Positions 7,626-14,600 of a stretch of 38,684 nt of DNA are shown here, piece after piece. Source of the stretch: CAZNNH01 sp964574335 (GTDB lineage: Bacteria; Acidobacteriota; Vicinamibacteria; Fen-336). The stretch is from assembly GCA_964574335.1 (NCBI GenBank), contig CAZNNH010000044.1, positions 1-38,684 on the forward strand, given 5' to 3'. The notes beneath the pieces were generated by a model. It was given only the letters and a program-made list of their open reading frames with translations. It did not search any database and had not been told where the DNA came from. The position numbers and the translations under genes are program-made. Every line of letters begins with the position of its first letter. Within the stretch, counting starts at the first letter, position 1.

Positions 7626-9479
7626 ATGCGGTGGCTGTTCCGTGGGTTGGCCCGGCTGGCTCCCCTGGCCTCCTGGCTCTTCGCCTCGGTGGCCGGCGCC
7701 GGCCCGCTGAGCCTCGTCGAGCGCCAGGGTGACCGGCTGGTCGAGCCGGGGACGGGAGCGGACGGGGGTCGGGAGCTGCGGTTCTTGTCCTTCAACATCC
7801 CGAACCTGCACTACGTCGAAGACGACATGCGCTTCGCTCAGCCGATGCCGTTCCGCTGGCCCACCGAGTACGAGATCGAGGACGCGCTGGAGTCGACCCG
7901 CCAGGCCGGCGGCACCGTGGTCCGCATCTACGCGCTGTCGGTCCGCAGGGCCGACGACCCGGAGGCGATGCCGCGCCACGTGCTGGGGCCGGGCCGGTTC
8001 GACGAGGAGGGCTTCGGGGTCCTGCACAGGGTGCTCGACCTGGCCGGCCGCACGGGGATCGGGCTGATCGTCCCGTTCGTCGACAACGGGTGGTGGTGGG
8101 GCGGGGTGGCCGAGTACGCGGCCTTCCGGGGCAAGGGGCGGGAGGCGTTCTGGAGCGACCCCGAGCTGATGGAGGACTTCCAGGCCACCCTCCGCTTTGT
8201 GCTGACCCGCACCAACACCCGCACCGGGCTCGCCTATCGCGACGACCCGGCGGTCCTGGCCTGGGAGACCGGCAACGAGCTTTCCTCGCCGCAGGGGTGG
8301 ACTCACAGGATCGCCGGGTTCATCAAGCAGATCGACCCGCGTCACCTGGTCCTGGACGGGACCCAGGCGGCGGTCCTGCGGCAGGAGCAGGTCGACGACC
8401 CCGCCGTCGACCTGGTGCAGACCCATCACTACGAGAAGGACCCGCGCCAGATGATCGCCCACATCCGAGCCAGTGCGGCGATGGCCCGCGGCAGGAAGTC
8501 TTACCTGGTCGGCGAGCTCGGCTTCCTGCCCACCGGCGGCATGACCGCGGTCCTGGACACGATTCTCGAGGAGGGGATCGCCGGCGGCCTGGTCTGGTCG
8601 CTGCGCGGCCACGACCGCGACGGGGGCTTCTACTGGCACCAGGAGCCTCATGGCGGGGACCTGTTCAAGGCCTACCACTGGCCGGGCTTCGCCGAGGGCG
8701 AGGGCTACGACGAGAGCCGCTTCCTTTCCGCCTTGCGCGAGCGTGCCTTCCGGATCCGCGGGCTCGAGGCGCCGTCGCTGGCCCCGCCCGGCGCGCCGGA
8801 GCTGCTGGAGGTGACCGCCGGCGGCCTGGTCACCTGGCGGGGCTCGGCCGGGGCCTGCGGCTACGACGTGGAGCGCGCCGTCTCGGCGGCGGGGCCCTGG
8901 GTCACCGTCGGCTACGACGTCTCGGACGCCCGGGTCCAGTACCGGCCCCTCTTCAGCGACGAGACCGCGTTGCCCGGCCGGAGCTACCACTACCGGGTCC
9001 GGGCCCGGAACCCGGCTGGCAGATCGGAGCCGTCGCCGCCGCTCGGGCCGATCGCCATCACCCACCGGACGCTGGTCGACGAGCTGTGGAACGAGGGGCG
9101 CTTCTTCTTCCGGGAAGGGCGCCTCACCTTCCTTTCCGGGGAAGCCCGTCGCTTCAAGGAAGACGCCCACCGCCTGGCGGGTGAGCCGGGAGACACGGTG
9201 GTCTACCGCAGCGACGGACCGATCGACCGGGTGCGGCTCTACGCGTTCGCCGAGTCGGACGGCCCGTTCCTCGAGCTGGCCACCTCGCCGGACGGCGAGC
9301 GGTTCGACCCGGCGCCGGCCGAGCGCACGGCGCTGGCCCCGGGGGACGCAGCCGCCTACGGCTACCGGGTGCCGATCCTGTTCCGGCTCCAGGCCCCTCC
9401 GAGGGCCCGCTTCCTGCGCCTCACCTTCCGCGGCCCCGTCGAGCTGTCCCGGGTCGAGATCGACTACCATCTCCGCTAG
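7626..9479 (+). CDS. Secreted GH5-type (mannanase/glucanase-like) glycoside hydrolase with FN3 domain
   Basis: The ATG has a strong Shine-Dalgarno (CAGGAGG). A signal peptide (about 1-25) leads into a TIM-barrel of clan GH-A. The acid/base is inferred as E218 in LAWETGNELS and the nucleophile as E297 in YLVGELGF, matching GH5 beta-mannanase-type enzymes (RIYALSVRR and GLIVPFVDNGWWWGG fit barrel strands). A fibronectin type III domain follows at about 388-476, then a C-terminal beta-rich region (about 480-617) resembling a carbohydrate-binding or discoidin-like module. It probably cuts a beta-mannan or beta-glucan outside the cytoplasm. The 2-epimerase gene starts two bases after its stop, strongly suggesting that this enzyme makes the disaccharide used next. 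Mannan versus glucan specificity cannot be fixed from sequence alone. Confidence 0.8.
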   Translation: MRWLFRGLARLAPLASWLFASVAGAGPLSLVERQGDRLVEPGTGADGGRELRFLSFNIPNLHYVEDDMRFAQPMPFRWPTEYEIEDALESTRQAGGTVVRIYALSVRRADDPEAMPRHVLGPGRFDEEGFGVLHRVLDLAGRTGIGLIVPFVDNGWWWGGVAEYAAFRGKGREAFWSDPELMEDFQATLRFVLTRTNTRTGLAYRDDPAVLAWETGNELSSPQGWTHRIAGFIKQIDPRHLVLDGTQAAVLRQEQVDDPAVDLVQTHHYEKDPRQMIAHIRASAAMARGRKSYLVGELGFLPTGGMTAVLDTILEEGIAGGLVWSLRGHDRDGGFYWHQEPHGGDLFKAYHWPGFAEGEGYDESRFLSALRERAFRIRGLEAPSLAPPGAPELLEVTAGGLVTWRGSAGACGYDVERAVSAAGPWVTVGYDVSDARVQYRPLFSDETALPGRSYHYRVRARNPAGRSEPSPPLGPIAITHRTLVDELWNEGRFFFREGRLTFLSGEARRFKEDAHRLAGEPGDTVVYRSDGPIDRVRLYAFAESDGPFLELATSPDGERFDPAPAERTALAPGDAAAYGYRVPILFRLQAPPRARFLRLTFRGPVELSRVEIDYHLR

Positions 9480-9481
9480 CC

Positions 9482-10702
9482 ATGGCGGAGGAGGAGGCTC
9501 GGCGGATCACCGGGGCGGGAGAGCTGAGGCAGGCCGTCGAGTCCCACCTCAGGGGCAACCTGCTCCCCTTCTGGCGCTCCCGCTCGGTCGACGAGCGGCA
9601 CGGCGGCTTCATCGGCGAGATGGGCCTGGACGGGACCCCCCGACCCGAGGCGGCCAAGGCCCTGATCCTCAACGCTCGCCTGCTGTGGACCTTCGCCGCC
9701 CTGTACCGGGCCTTCGGCGACCCCGCCGACATCCACCTGGCCCGGCGCGCGTTCTCGACCCTCACCGAGCGGTTCGCCGACCCCGAGCACGGCGGGTACG
9801 TCTGGAGCATCGAGCCCGACGGCACCATCGTCGACGGCTCCAAGAAGACCTACGGCCAGGCCTTCTGCATTTACGCCCTCTGCGAGCACTACCTGGCCAC
9901 CGGCGACCCCGAGGCGCTTGCGGCGGCCCTCCGGGCCTTCGAGCGGATCGAGGCCCACGCCCGCGACGAAGAGCAGGGCGGCTACATCGAGACCCGGGCC
10001 CGCGACTGGTCGGCGGCCGGTGACCTGCGCCTCAGCCAGCGGGACCTGGACGCGGCCAAGTCCATGAACGCCCACCTGCACATCGTGGAGGGCTACGCCA
10101 ACCTCTACCGTGCTGCGCCCCGGCCGGAGGTGGCAGCGCGCCTGCGGGACGTGATCGGGCTGTTCGATCGCCACATCCTGGACCCCGAGCGCCGCCACCT
10201 GCGTCCCTTCTTCGACCTCGGCTGGGAGGTCCGCTCCTTTCACTACACCTACGGCCACGACATCGAGGCCGCCTGGCTGCTGCTGGAGGCGGCCGAGGTG
10301 CTCGGCGATCCGGCGCTCTTGGCGGCGGCCAGGAGCTGGGTCCCCCGGGTGGCGGGCGCCGTGCTGGAGGAGGCGATCGACCCGCAAGGGGGCCTGGCCT
10401 ACGAGGGGCGGGAGGGGCAGGTGATCGATCCGAACCGGGAGTGGTGGTGCCAGGGGGAGGCCGTGGTCGGCTTCCTGTGCGCCCACCAGGTCACCGGCCG
10501 GGACGAGTTCCTCGACGCCGCGCTGCGGGTGTGGGGGTTCATCGAGCGCTTCGTCGTCGACCACCAGGGTGGGGAGTGGTTCTTCAGGGTCTTCCCGGAC
10601 GGCACCGTCGATCCCAAGGAGCCCAAGGTCGGCCAGTGGAAGTGCCCCTATCACACGGTGCGCACCTGCCTGGAGGTGATGCGTCGCATCCCGGCGAGCT
10701 GA
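9482..10702 (+). CDS. AGE-family disaccharide 2-epimerase (cellobiose/mannobiose 2-epimerase type)
   Basis: Cytoplasmic (alpha/alpha)6-barrel isomerase of 406 residues, usual length for cellobiose 2-epimerase. Family blocks are visible: NARLLWTF (R66), SMNAHLHIVEGYANLY (H198/H200), YGHDIEAAWLL (H259, E262), EWWCQGEAVVGF and GQWKCPYHTVR (H391). The arginine, histidines and glutamate are spaced as the catalytic residues of characterised cellobiose 2-epimerases. It would invert C2 of the reducing-end sugar (cellobiose to glucosyl-mannose, or mannobiose to mannosyl-glucose). The start lies two bases after the GH5 stop without its own Shine-Dalgarno, so translation is probably coupled. The GH94 and GPH genes at 14.6-18.4 kb supply phosphorolysis and import. 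N-acetylglucosamine 2-epimerase is a less likely reading. Confidence 0.87.
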   Translation: MAEEEARRITGAGELRQAVESHLRGNLLPFWRSRSVDERHGGFIGEMGLDGTPRPEAAKALILNARLLWTFAALYRAFGDPADIHLARRAFSTLTERFADPEHGGYVWSIEPDGTIVDGSKKTYGQAFCIYALCEHYLATGDPEALAAALRAFERIEAHARDEEQGGYIETRARDWSAAGDLRLSQRDLDAAKSMNAHLHIVEGYANLYRAAPRPEVAARLRDVIGLFDRHILDPERRHLRPFFDLGWEVRSFHYTYGHDIEAAWLLLEAAEVLGDPALLAAARSWVPRVAGAVLEEAIDPQGGLAYEGREGQVIDPNREWWCQGEAVVGFLCAHQVTGRDEFLDAALRVWGFIERFVVDHQGGEWFFRVFPDGTVDPKEPKVGQWKCPYHTVRTCLEVMRRIPAS

Positions 10703-10726
10703 GCCGCTCCGCTCAGGGGAGGGACC

Positions 10727-11899
10727 GTGCAGTTCGACGTCGGCTCTTTGTTGCTGGCCTTCTTCGCCGTCAACCTGGTGTTCGGCGTGGCTTTGGCCGG
10801 CGCCGCCCGCCGCCACCCCGACATGCCCGGGCCCGCCTACTGGGCCGCCGCCGCCCTGATCACGCTGCCGGGCTTTCTCGGCATCGTCCTGCTCGGCCGG
10901 ATCCCCGACTTCCTCTCGATGGTCGTCGCCAACACCACCCTGACCGCCGGGGCGACGCTCCTGTGGGTGGGGATCCGAGCCTTCGTTCGCCTCTCCCACT
11001 CGGTCCGCATCGTCTACGCCTTCTGCCTGGCGGACGCCTCGCTGCGGATCCTCTTCACCTACTCGGTCGACTCGCTGGCGGGGCGTCAGGCGGTGAGCGC
11101 GATCCTCAACCTGGCCCTGGCGGTGCTGGTGGTCCGCGACCTCGGCCGGTCGCGCCCGAAGCACCTGGAGACCGAAACCCAGATCCTGGTGGGGGTGACC
11201 ATCGCCGACGGCATCGAGCAGGCCCTGCGCCTGGTGGCGCTCCTCGTGGCCCCCATCTCCGGCGACTACCTGGAGTCCGGCCTGGTCGAGGGGCTGCACC
11301 TGTTCGCGGACCTGTTCATCGTGAGCACGCGGCTGCTGGTGCTGATGATGCTGGTCAGCGGCCGGCTGCAGGTGGAGCTCAACCGCCGGGCCACCCACGA
11401 CTTTCTGACCGACCTCCCCAACCGTCGCGGCTTCCTGCCTCAAGCCGAGCGTGAGATCGAGCGCGCCCGGCGCCATGGGCGGCCGCTCGCGGTGCTGGTT
11501 CTCGACCTCGACCACTTCAAGCGGGTCAACGACACCCGTGGCCACGCCGAGGGTGACCGGGTCCTCAGGCAGGTCGCCGACCTGCTGAGGAAGGAGCTGC
11601 GTAGCATCGACCTGCCGAGCCGCTTCGGCGGCGAGGAGTTCCACCTGCTGCTGCCGGACAGCGGGCCGAGCGAGGCCTATCGCGCGGCGGATCGGCTCCG
11701 CCAGCGGCTGGCCGTTGGCACCGAGGTCACGGCCAGCGTGGGCGTCGCCATCTTCCCGGACAACGGAGACGATCTCGGGGCGCTGCTGGTGGCCGCCGAC
11801 CGGGCCCTGTATCGGGCCAAGGAGGCGGGGCGGAACCGGGTCGAGATGGCCGGGCCGGGATCGATATCCGGGAGCGGGGCACAGGGAGAGGACGGCTGA
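10727..11899 (+). CDS. Membrane-bound diguanylate cyclase (GGDEF)
   Basis: GTG start with Shine-Dalgarno GGGGAGGG. The N-terminal 210 residues hold about six transmembrane helices with no known sensor fold. The catalytic GGDEF domain (about 222-380) begins at THDFLTDLPNRRGF, has the LVLDLDHFKRVND metal/nucleotide segment and an intact active site GGEEF at 301-305. The inhibitory I-site RxxD is present five residues before it (R292, D295), so feedback by cyclic di-GMP is expected. It lies 24 bases after the epimerase gene, possibly in the same transcript, which would link glycan use to a surface-attachment signal. It converges with the methyltransferase gene; the stop codons are one base apart. 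Confidence 0.92.
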   Translation: MQFDVGSLLLAFFAVNLVFGVALAGAARRHPDMPGPAYWAAAALITLPGFLGIVLLGRIPDFLSMVVANTTLTAGATLLWVGIRAFVRLSHSVRIVYAFCLADASLRILFTYSVDSLAGRQAVSAILNLALAVLVVRDLGRSRPKHLETETQILVGVTIADGIEQALRLVALLVAPISGDYLESGLVEGLHLFADLFIVSTRLLVLMMLVSGRLQVELNRRATHDFLTDLPNRRGFLPQAEREIERARRHGRPLAVLVLDLDHFKRVNDTRGHAEGDRVLRQVADLLRKELRSIDLPSRFGGEEFHLLLPDSGPSEAYRAADRLRQRLAVGTEVTASVGVAIFPDNGDDLGALLVAADRALYRAKEAGRNRVEMAGPGSISGSGAQGEDG

Positions 11900-11900
11900 G

Positions 11901-12740
11901 CTACGTGTCGACGCCGGCCTTGATGCCCAGGCCGGGCTCGTACAGGTTCTCGCCTCTGGCCTCGGTGCGGGTGGCCACGGCGCGGATGAAGCCGATGGTG
12001 CGGCCGCCGTCGCGATCGAGGGCCTCGACGTCGGAAGGGAAGTGACCTCTCCCCGACAGCTCGACGGCGCGCTCGAAGTCGCGCCAGTGCCGCCAGCCGT
12101 CCGGCTGCAGGTCGACCCGCACGCCCTCGACCCGCGGGCAGCGCCGCCACAGGTCCCCCCAGGCGGCGGCGGTGAGGAAGCACCAGCACTCGTCCTCCCA
12201 GAACCGTTTGCCGTTGCGCTGGGGCTCGATCAGGTGAGGTGGCACGGTGTCCCCGATGTCGGTGGTCAACCCTGGGGCCACGATGCCGATGCGACCTCCG
12301 GGACGCACGAAGCCCGAGAGGTAGTTGAGGTAGAGGGCGTCGGTGCCGAAGTACTGGTAGGCATCGATGGAGACCACGGCATCGAAGTAGCCCTGGGCGA
12401 ACGGAAGCGCGTGGGCCTCGGCGCGGACCGGGCAGACACGATCGGCAACCGAAGCCTCGACCACCCGGCGCCAGTTGTGGTCGGGGCTCATCCACAGGTC
12501 CGTGGCCAGCACCGAGACCTCGAGCTCCCGGGCCAGGAAGATGCTGGTCATGGCCCGGCCGCAGCCCAAGTCCAAAATCCGTTCCCCGGGGTGGAGGGGC
12601 AGGGCTTCGAGCAGCCACTCGAGCAGCCAGAGGGCGTTCGGACCCATCTGGTTGTCGAGCATCCAGCCGATATCGTAGCGGCTCGATCGGGGGAACTCCG
12701 GCTTGACGAGAAGCCGCGCCAGCTCCTGCTCCAGTGCCAT
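11901..12740 (-). CDS. Class I SAM-dependent methyltransferase
   Basis: Methyltransferase of 279 residues. Motif I is RILDLGCGRAM (about 55-64), followed by LATDLW, an acidic AEAHALPF loop and the VVSIDAYQYF strand; the C-terminal part has a tryptophan-rich stretch (GKRFWEDECWCFLTAAAWGDLW). The fold resembles the type 11/cyclopropane-synthase-like group, but the methyl acceptor is unknown. The ATG at 12740 is chosen over a longer open frame because the sequence GGAGAGGAG lies just upstream and a plausible promoter is found at 12808-12780. Divergent from the activase gene. Confidence 0.82.
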   Translation of the reverse strand: MALEQELARLLVKPEFPRSSRYDIGWMLDNQMGPNALWLLEWLLEALPLHPGERILDLGCGRAMTSIFLARELEVSVLATDLWMSPDHNWRRVVEASVADRVCPVRAEAHALPFAQGYFDAVVSIDAYQYFGTDALYLNYLSGFVRPGGRIGIVAPGLTTDIGDTVPPHLIEPQRNGKRFWEDECWCFLTAAAWGDLWRRCPRVEGVRVDLQPDGWRHWRDFERAVELSGRGHFPSDVEALDRDGGRTIGFIRAVATRTEARGENLYEPGLGIKAGVDT

Positions 12741-12779
12741 GGACTCGCTCCTCTCCGCCCTCTTCCAGGGCGCCTTGGC

Positions 12780-12808
12780 ATTCTCGATGGTCCGGGCCGG
12801 CTGGACAA
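12780..12808 (-). promoter_or_regulatory. Candidate sigma-70-type promoter for the methyltransferase gene
   Basis: The minus strand reads TTGTCC, 17 bases, GAGAAT. Each hexamer matches four of six consensus bases at ideal spacing, and the predicted start is about 33 bases before ATG 12740. Confidence 0.35.
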
Positions 12809-12933
12809 CCGCCCGCCCCGGTGCGCCGCCGCCGTGCTCCGCCGACCGCCGATGGGCCTTCCGGGATCGCCGCCGGCCGCCGGGAGAGACCCCTCGCGGC
12901 CATTCGGAGTACGCTGTGCCGAGGAGGTCCGGG

Positions 12934-13854
12934 TTGGAGGAACCCTCGGCAGCTCGGGGTGTCGTCTTCGACATCCGGCGCTTCAGCCTCGACGACGGTC
13001 CCGGCATCCGCACCACCGTCTTCCTGAAGGGCTGCCCGCTGCGCTGCCTCTGGTGTCACAACCCCGAGTCCCGCGACCCCGAGCCCGAGGTCGGCTTCTT
13101 CGCGGAGCAGTGCATCGGCTGCCGGGACTGCGAGCGCGCCTGTCCGACCGGGAGCCACCTCTTCGACGAGACCGGCCACACGCTCCGCCGGGAGACCTGC
13201 CTGGCTTGCGGCGCCTGTGCCGAGGCCTGTCCTGCCGGCGCGCTGCGGCGGGCGGGCCGGGAGTGGAGCGCCGAGGAGGTGCTGGTCGTCGTCGAGCGTG
13301 ACCGCCCCTTCTACGAGCGGTCCGGCGGCGGCATCACGCTCTCCGGAGGGGAGCCCCTCCGGCAGGCCGGGTTCGCCCGGGCGCTGCTGCAGGGCGCCCG
13401 CTCCCTCGGGATCCACACCTGTGTCGAGACCTGCGGCGTGGTTCCTCGGGAGACGCTCGCCTCAGTGGTCGGCCTCGTCGACTTGTTCCTCCTCGACTAC
13501 AAGGCCACCGGCGACGAGGAGAGCCGCCGCCTGATCGGCGCTGGCCCGGATCCCGTGACCCGTTGCCTCGAGCTGCTGGTCGAGCGGGGGGCCGTGGTCC
13601 GCCTTCGCTGCCCGCTGGTCCCCGGCGTCAACGACTCGCCCGAGCACCTGGCTGCGATCGCCGAGCTCAGCCGGCGGTTCGTCGCCCTCGAGGGGGTCGA
13701 GATCCTGCCCTACCACGGCACCGGCCGGCACAAGCACGCCCGCTACGGCAGTTCGGACCCGCTGCCGGGGGTGGCCGTCCCCGATGCCGCCCAGGTGCGG
13801 CGGTGGCAAGACCACCTCGCCGGCCTCGGCTGCCGGACCCTGCTCACCCGGTAG
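12934..13854 (+). CDS. Glycyl-radical enzyme activating enzyme (PFL-AE family)
   Basis: Radical SAM activase of 306 residues from a TTG start at 12934, chosen because GAGGAGG sits six bases upstream and the family core (VVFDIRRFSLDDGPGIRTT) begins ten residues in. The radical SAM cysteines are C34, C38 and C41 (GCPLRCLWCHNPES). Two extra ferredoxin-like clusters follow: CIGCRDCERAC and CLACGACAEAC, as in activases of dehydratase- or decarboxylase-type glycyl-radical enzymes rather than classic pyruvate formate-lyase activase. Further family motifs are GGGITLSGGEPLRQ, DLFLLDYKATGDE and ILPYHGTGRHKH. It would put a glycyl radical on a partner enzyme under anoxia, but no glycyl-radical enzyme is encoded in this window. 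Confidence 0.88.
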   Translation: MEEPSAARGVVFDIRRFSLDDGPGIRTTVFLKGCPLRCLWCHNPESRDPEPEVGFFAEQCIGCRDCERACPTGSHLFDETGHTLRRETCLACGACAEACPAGALRRAGREWSAEEVLVVVERDRPFYERSGGGITLSGGEPLRQAGFARALLQGARSLGIHTCVETCGVVPRETLASVVGLVDLFLLDYKATGDEESRRLIGAGPDPVTRCLELLVERGAVVRLRCPLVPGVNDSPEHLAAIAELSRRFVALEGVEILPYHGTGRHKHARYGSSDPLPGVAVPDAAQVRRWQDHLAGLGCRTLLTR

Positions 13855-13857
13855 CCG

Positions 13858-13871
13858 GGTGCCTTGGCACC
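13858..13871 (+). terminator. Short hairpin after the activase gene
   Basis: GGTGCC-TT-GGCACC starts three bases after the activase stop (a 5-bp stem with CTTG loop is the realistic fold). There is no T-run, so only weak support for termination. Confidence 0.25.
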
Positions 13872-13907
13872 GGCCACGACCGAGTCCAATCCGCACACAA
13901 AAATCGC

Positions 13908-13937
13908 TTGACTAGAAGGCCAGTTAGCCATCAGAAT
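13908..13937 (+). promoter_or_regulatory. Candidate promoter for the lipoprotein gene
   Basis: TTGACT (five of six) and CAGAAT (four of six) are separated by 18 bases in a locally AT-richer stretch. The predicted transcript starts about 27 bases before the GTG at 13971. This is one of the best promoter matches in the window. Confidence 0.45.
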
Positions 13938-13970
13938 CTCAGGTGTTTTCTTGCTGTCTGGAGGTGTTGC

Positions 13971-14588
13971 GTGGGAAGAGCTTGGTGGCTCGGATTGCTC
14001 GTCGTGGCCTTCATCGGGTGTGGCGGCGCGCCGGAGGAAGAAGCGGACAGCCCCACCGCCCCATCCCAGGCCGGCCTTCATCTGGCGCTCAACGCGATCT
14101 CGCCGGGAGTCGGGCAGGCGACCGGCAGCCCGCTCGCGGGCCCGACCCCGACCCCGACCCCGACCCCGGAGCCCGACGACGCCGAGGACCCCGAGGATGA
14201 GGACGTCGCGGCCGAGCCGACGCCCGAGCCGACGCCCGACCCCGACAACTGCCCTGGCCTGGGCGTGACCATCGGTGCCCGCTGCGCCGGCTCGACCCCC
14301 GACTGCGGGATCCCGGACAGCTCCAAGGCCCCGACGGTGGAGATGGGCTCGAAGGTGGTCCTCGATGCGTCCTACTACCTCGATCAACCGTGGAACAAGG
14401 TCCACGCCGAGGACGAGTGCTACCCCGGGCCGATCGACCACTGGCGGACCGACTCCAGCGTCTACTGCCGCGAGCCCACCTCCAACAACCACGTGATCAC
14501 CTGCGGGCCCTTCCAGGAGGAAGGGTCCTACTTCTTCCAGGCGTGCGGCGCTGGCCTCTGCGAGGAGATCTACGTCGAGGTCAACTGA
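13971..14588 (+). CDS. Thr/Pro-rich lipoprotein with Cys-rich C-terminal domain
   Basis: GTG start preceded by GGAGGT; 205 residues. A short signal peptide (GRAWWLGLLVVAFIGCGG) ends in a lipobox with the lipidated Cys at residue 17, so the protein is anchored to a membrane. A low-complexity linker follows: a PT-repeat, an acidic stretch (DDAEDPEDEDV) and PTPEPTPDPD. The last 120 residues form a compact domain with at least eight cysteines (NCPGLG, RCAG, DCGIP, ECYPG, YCREP, TCGPF, ACGAGLC), probably disulfide-bonded, ending in a beta-rich IYVEVN. The C-terminus resembles an Ig/PKD-like strand order (KVVLDASYYLD, EEGSYFFQACGAG) but no family is recognised. It has its own promoter and converges with the GH94 gene. 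Confidence 0.75.
   Translation: MGRAWWLGLLVVAFIGCGGAPEEEADSPTAPSQAGLHLALNAISPGVGQATGSPLAGPTPTPTPTPEPDDAEDPEDEDVAAEPTPEPTPDPDNCPGLGVTIGARCAGSTPDCGIPDSSKAPTVEMGSKVVLDASYYLDQPWNKVHAEDECYPGPIDHWRTDSSVYCREPTSNNHVITCGPFQEEGSYFFQACGAGLCEEIYVEVN
14141..14170 (+). repeat. Hexanucleotide microsatellite CCCGAC
   Basis: Four CCCGAC units plus one variant (CCCGGA) encode the Pro-Thr linker of the lipoprotein. Slippage would change linker length without breaking the frame, because the unit is six bases. Confidence 0.8.
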
Positions 14589-14600
14589 GCCGGCGCGAGA

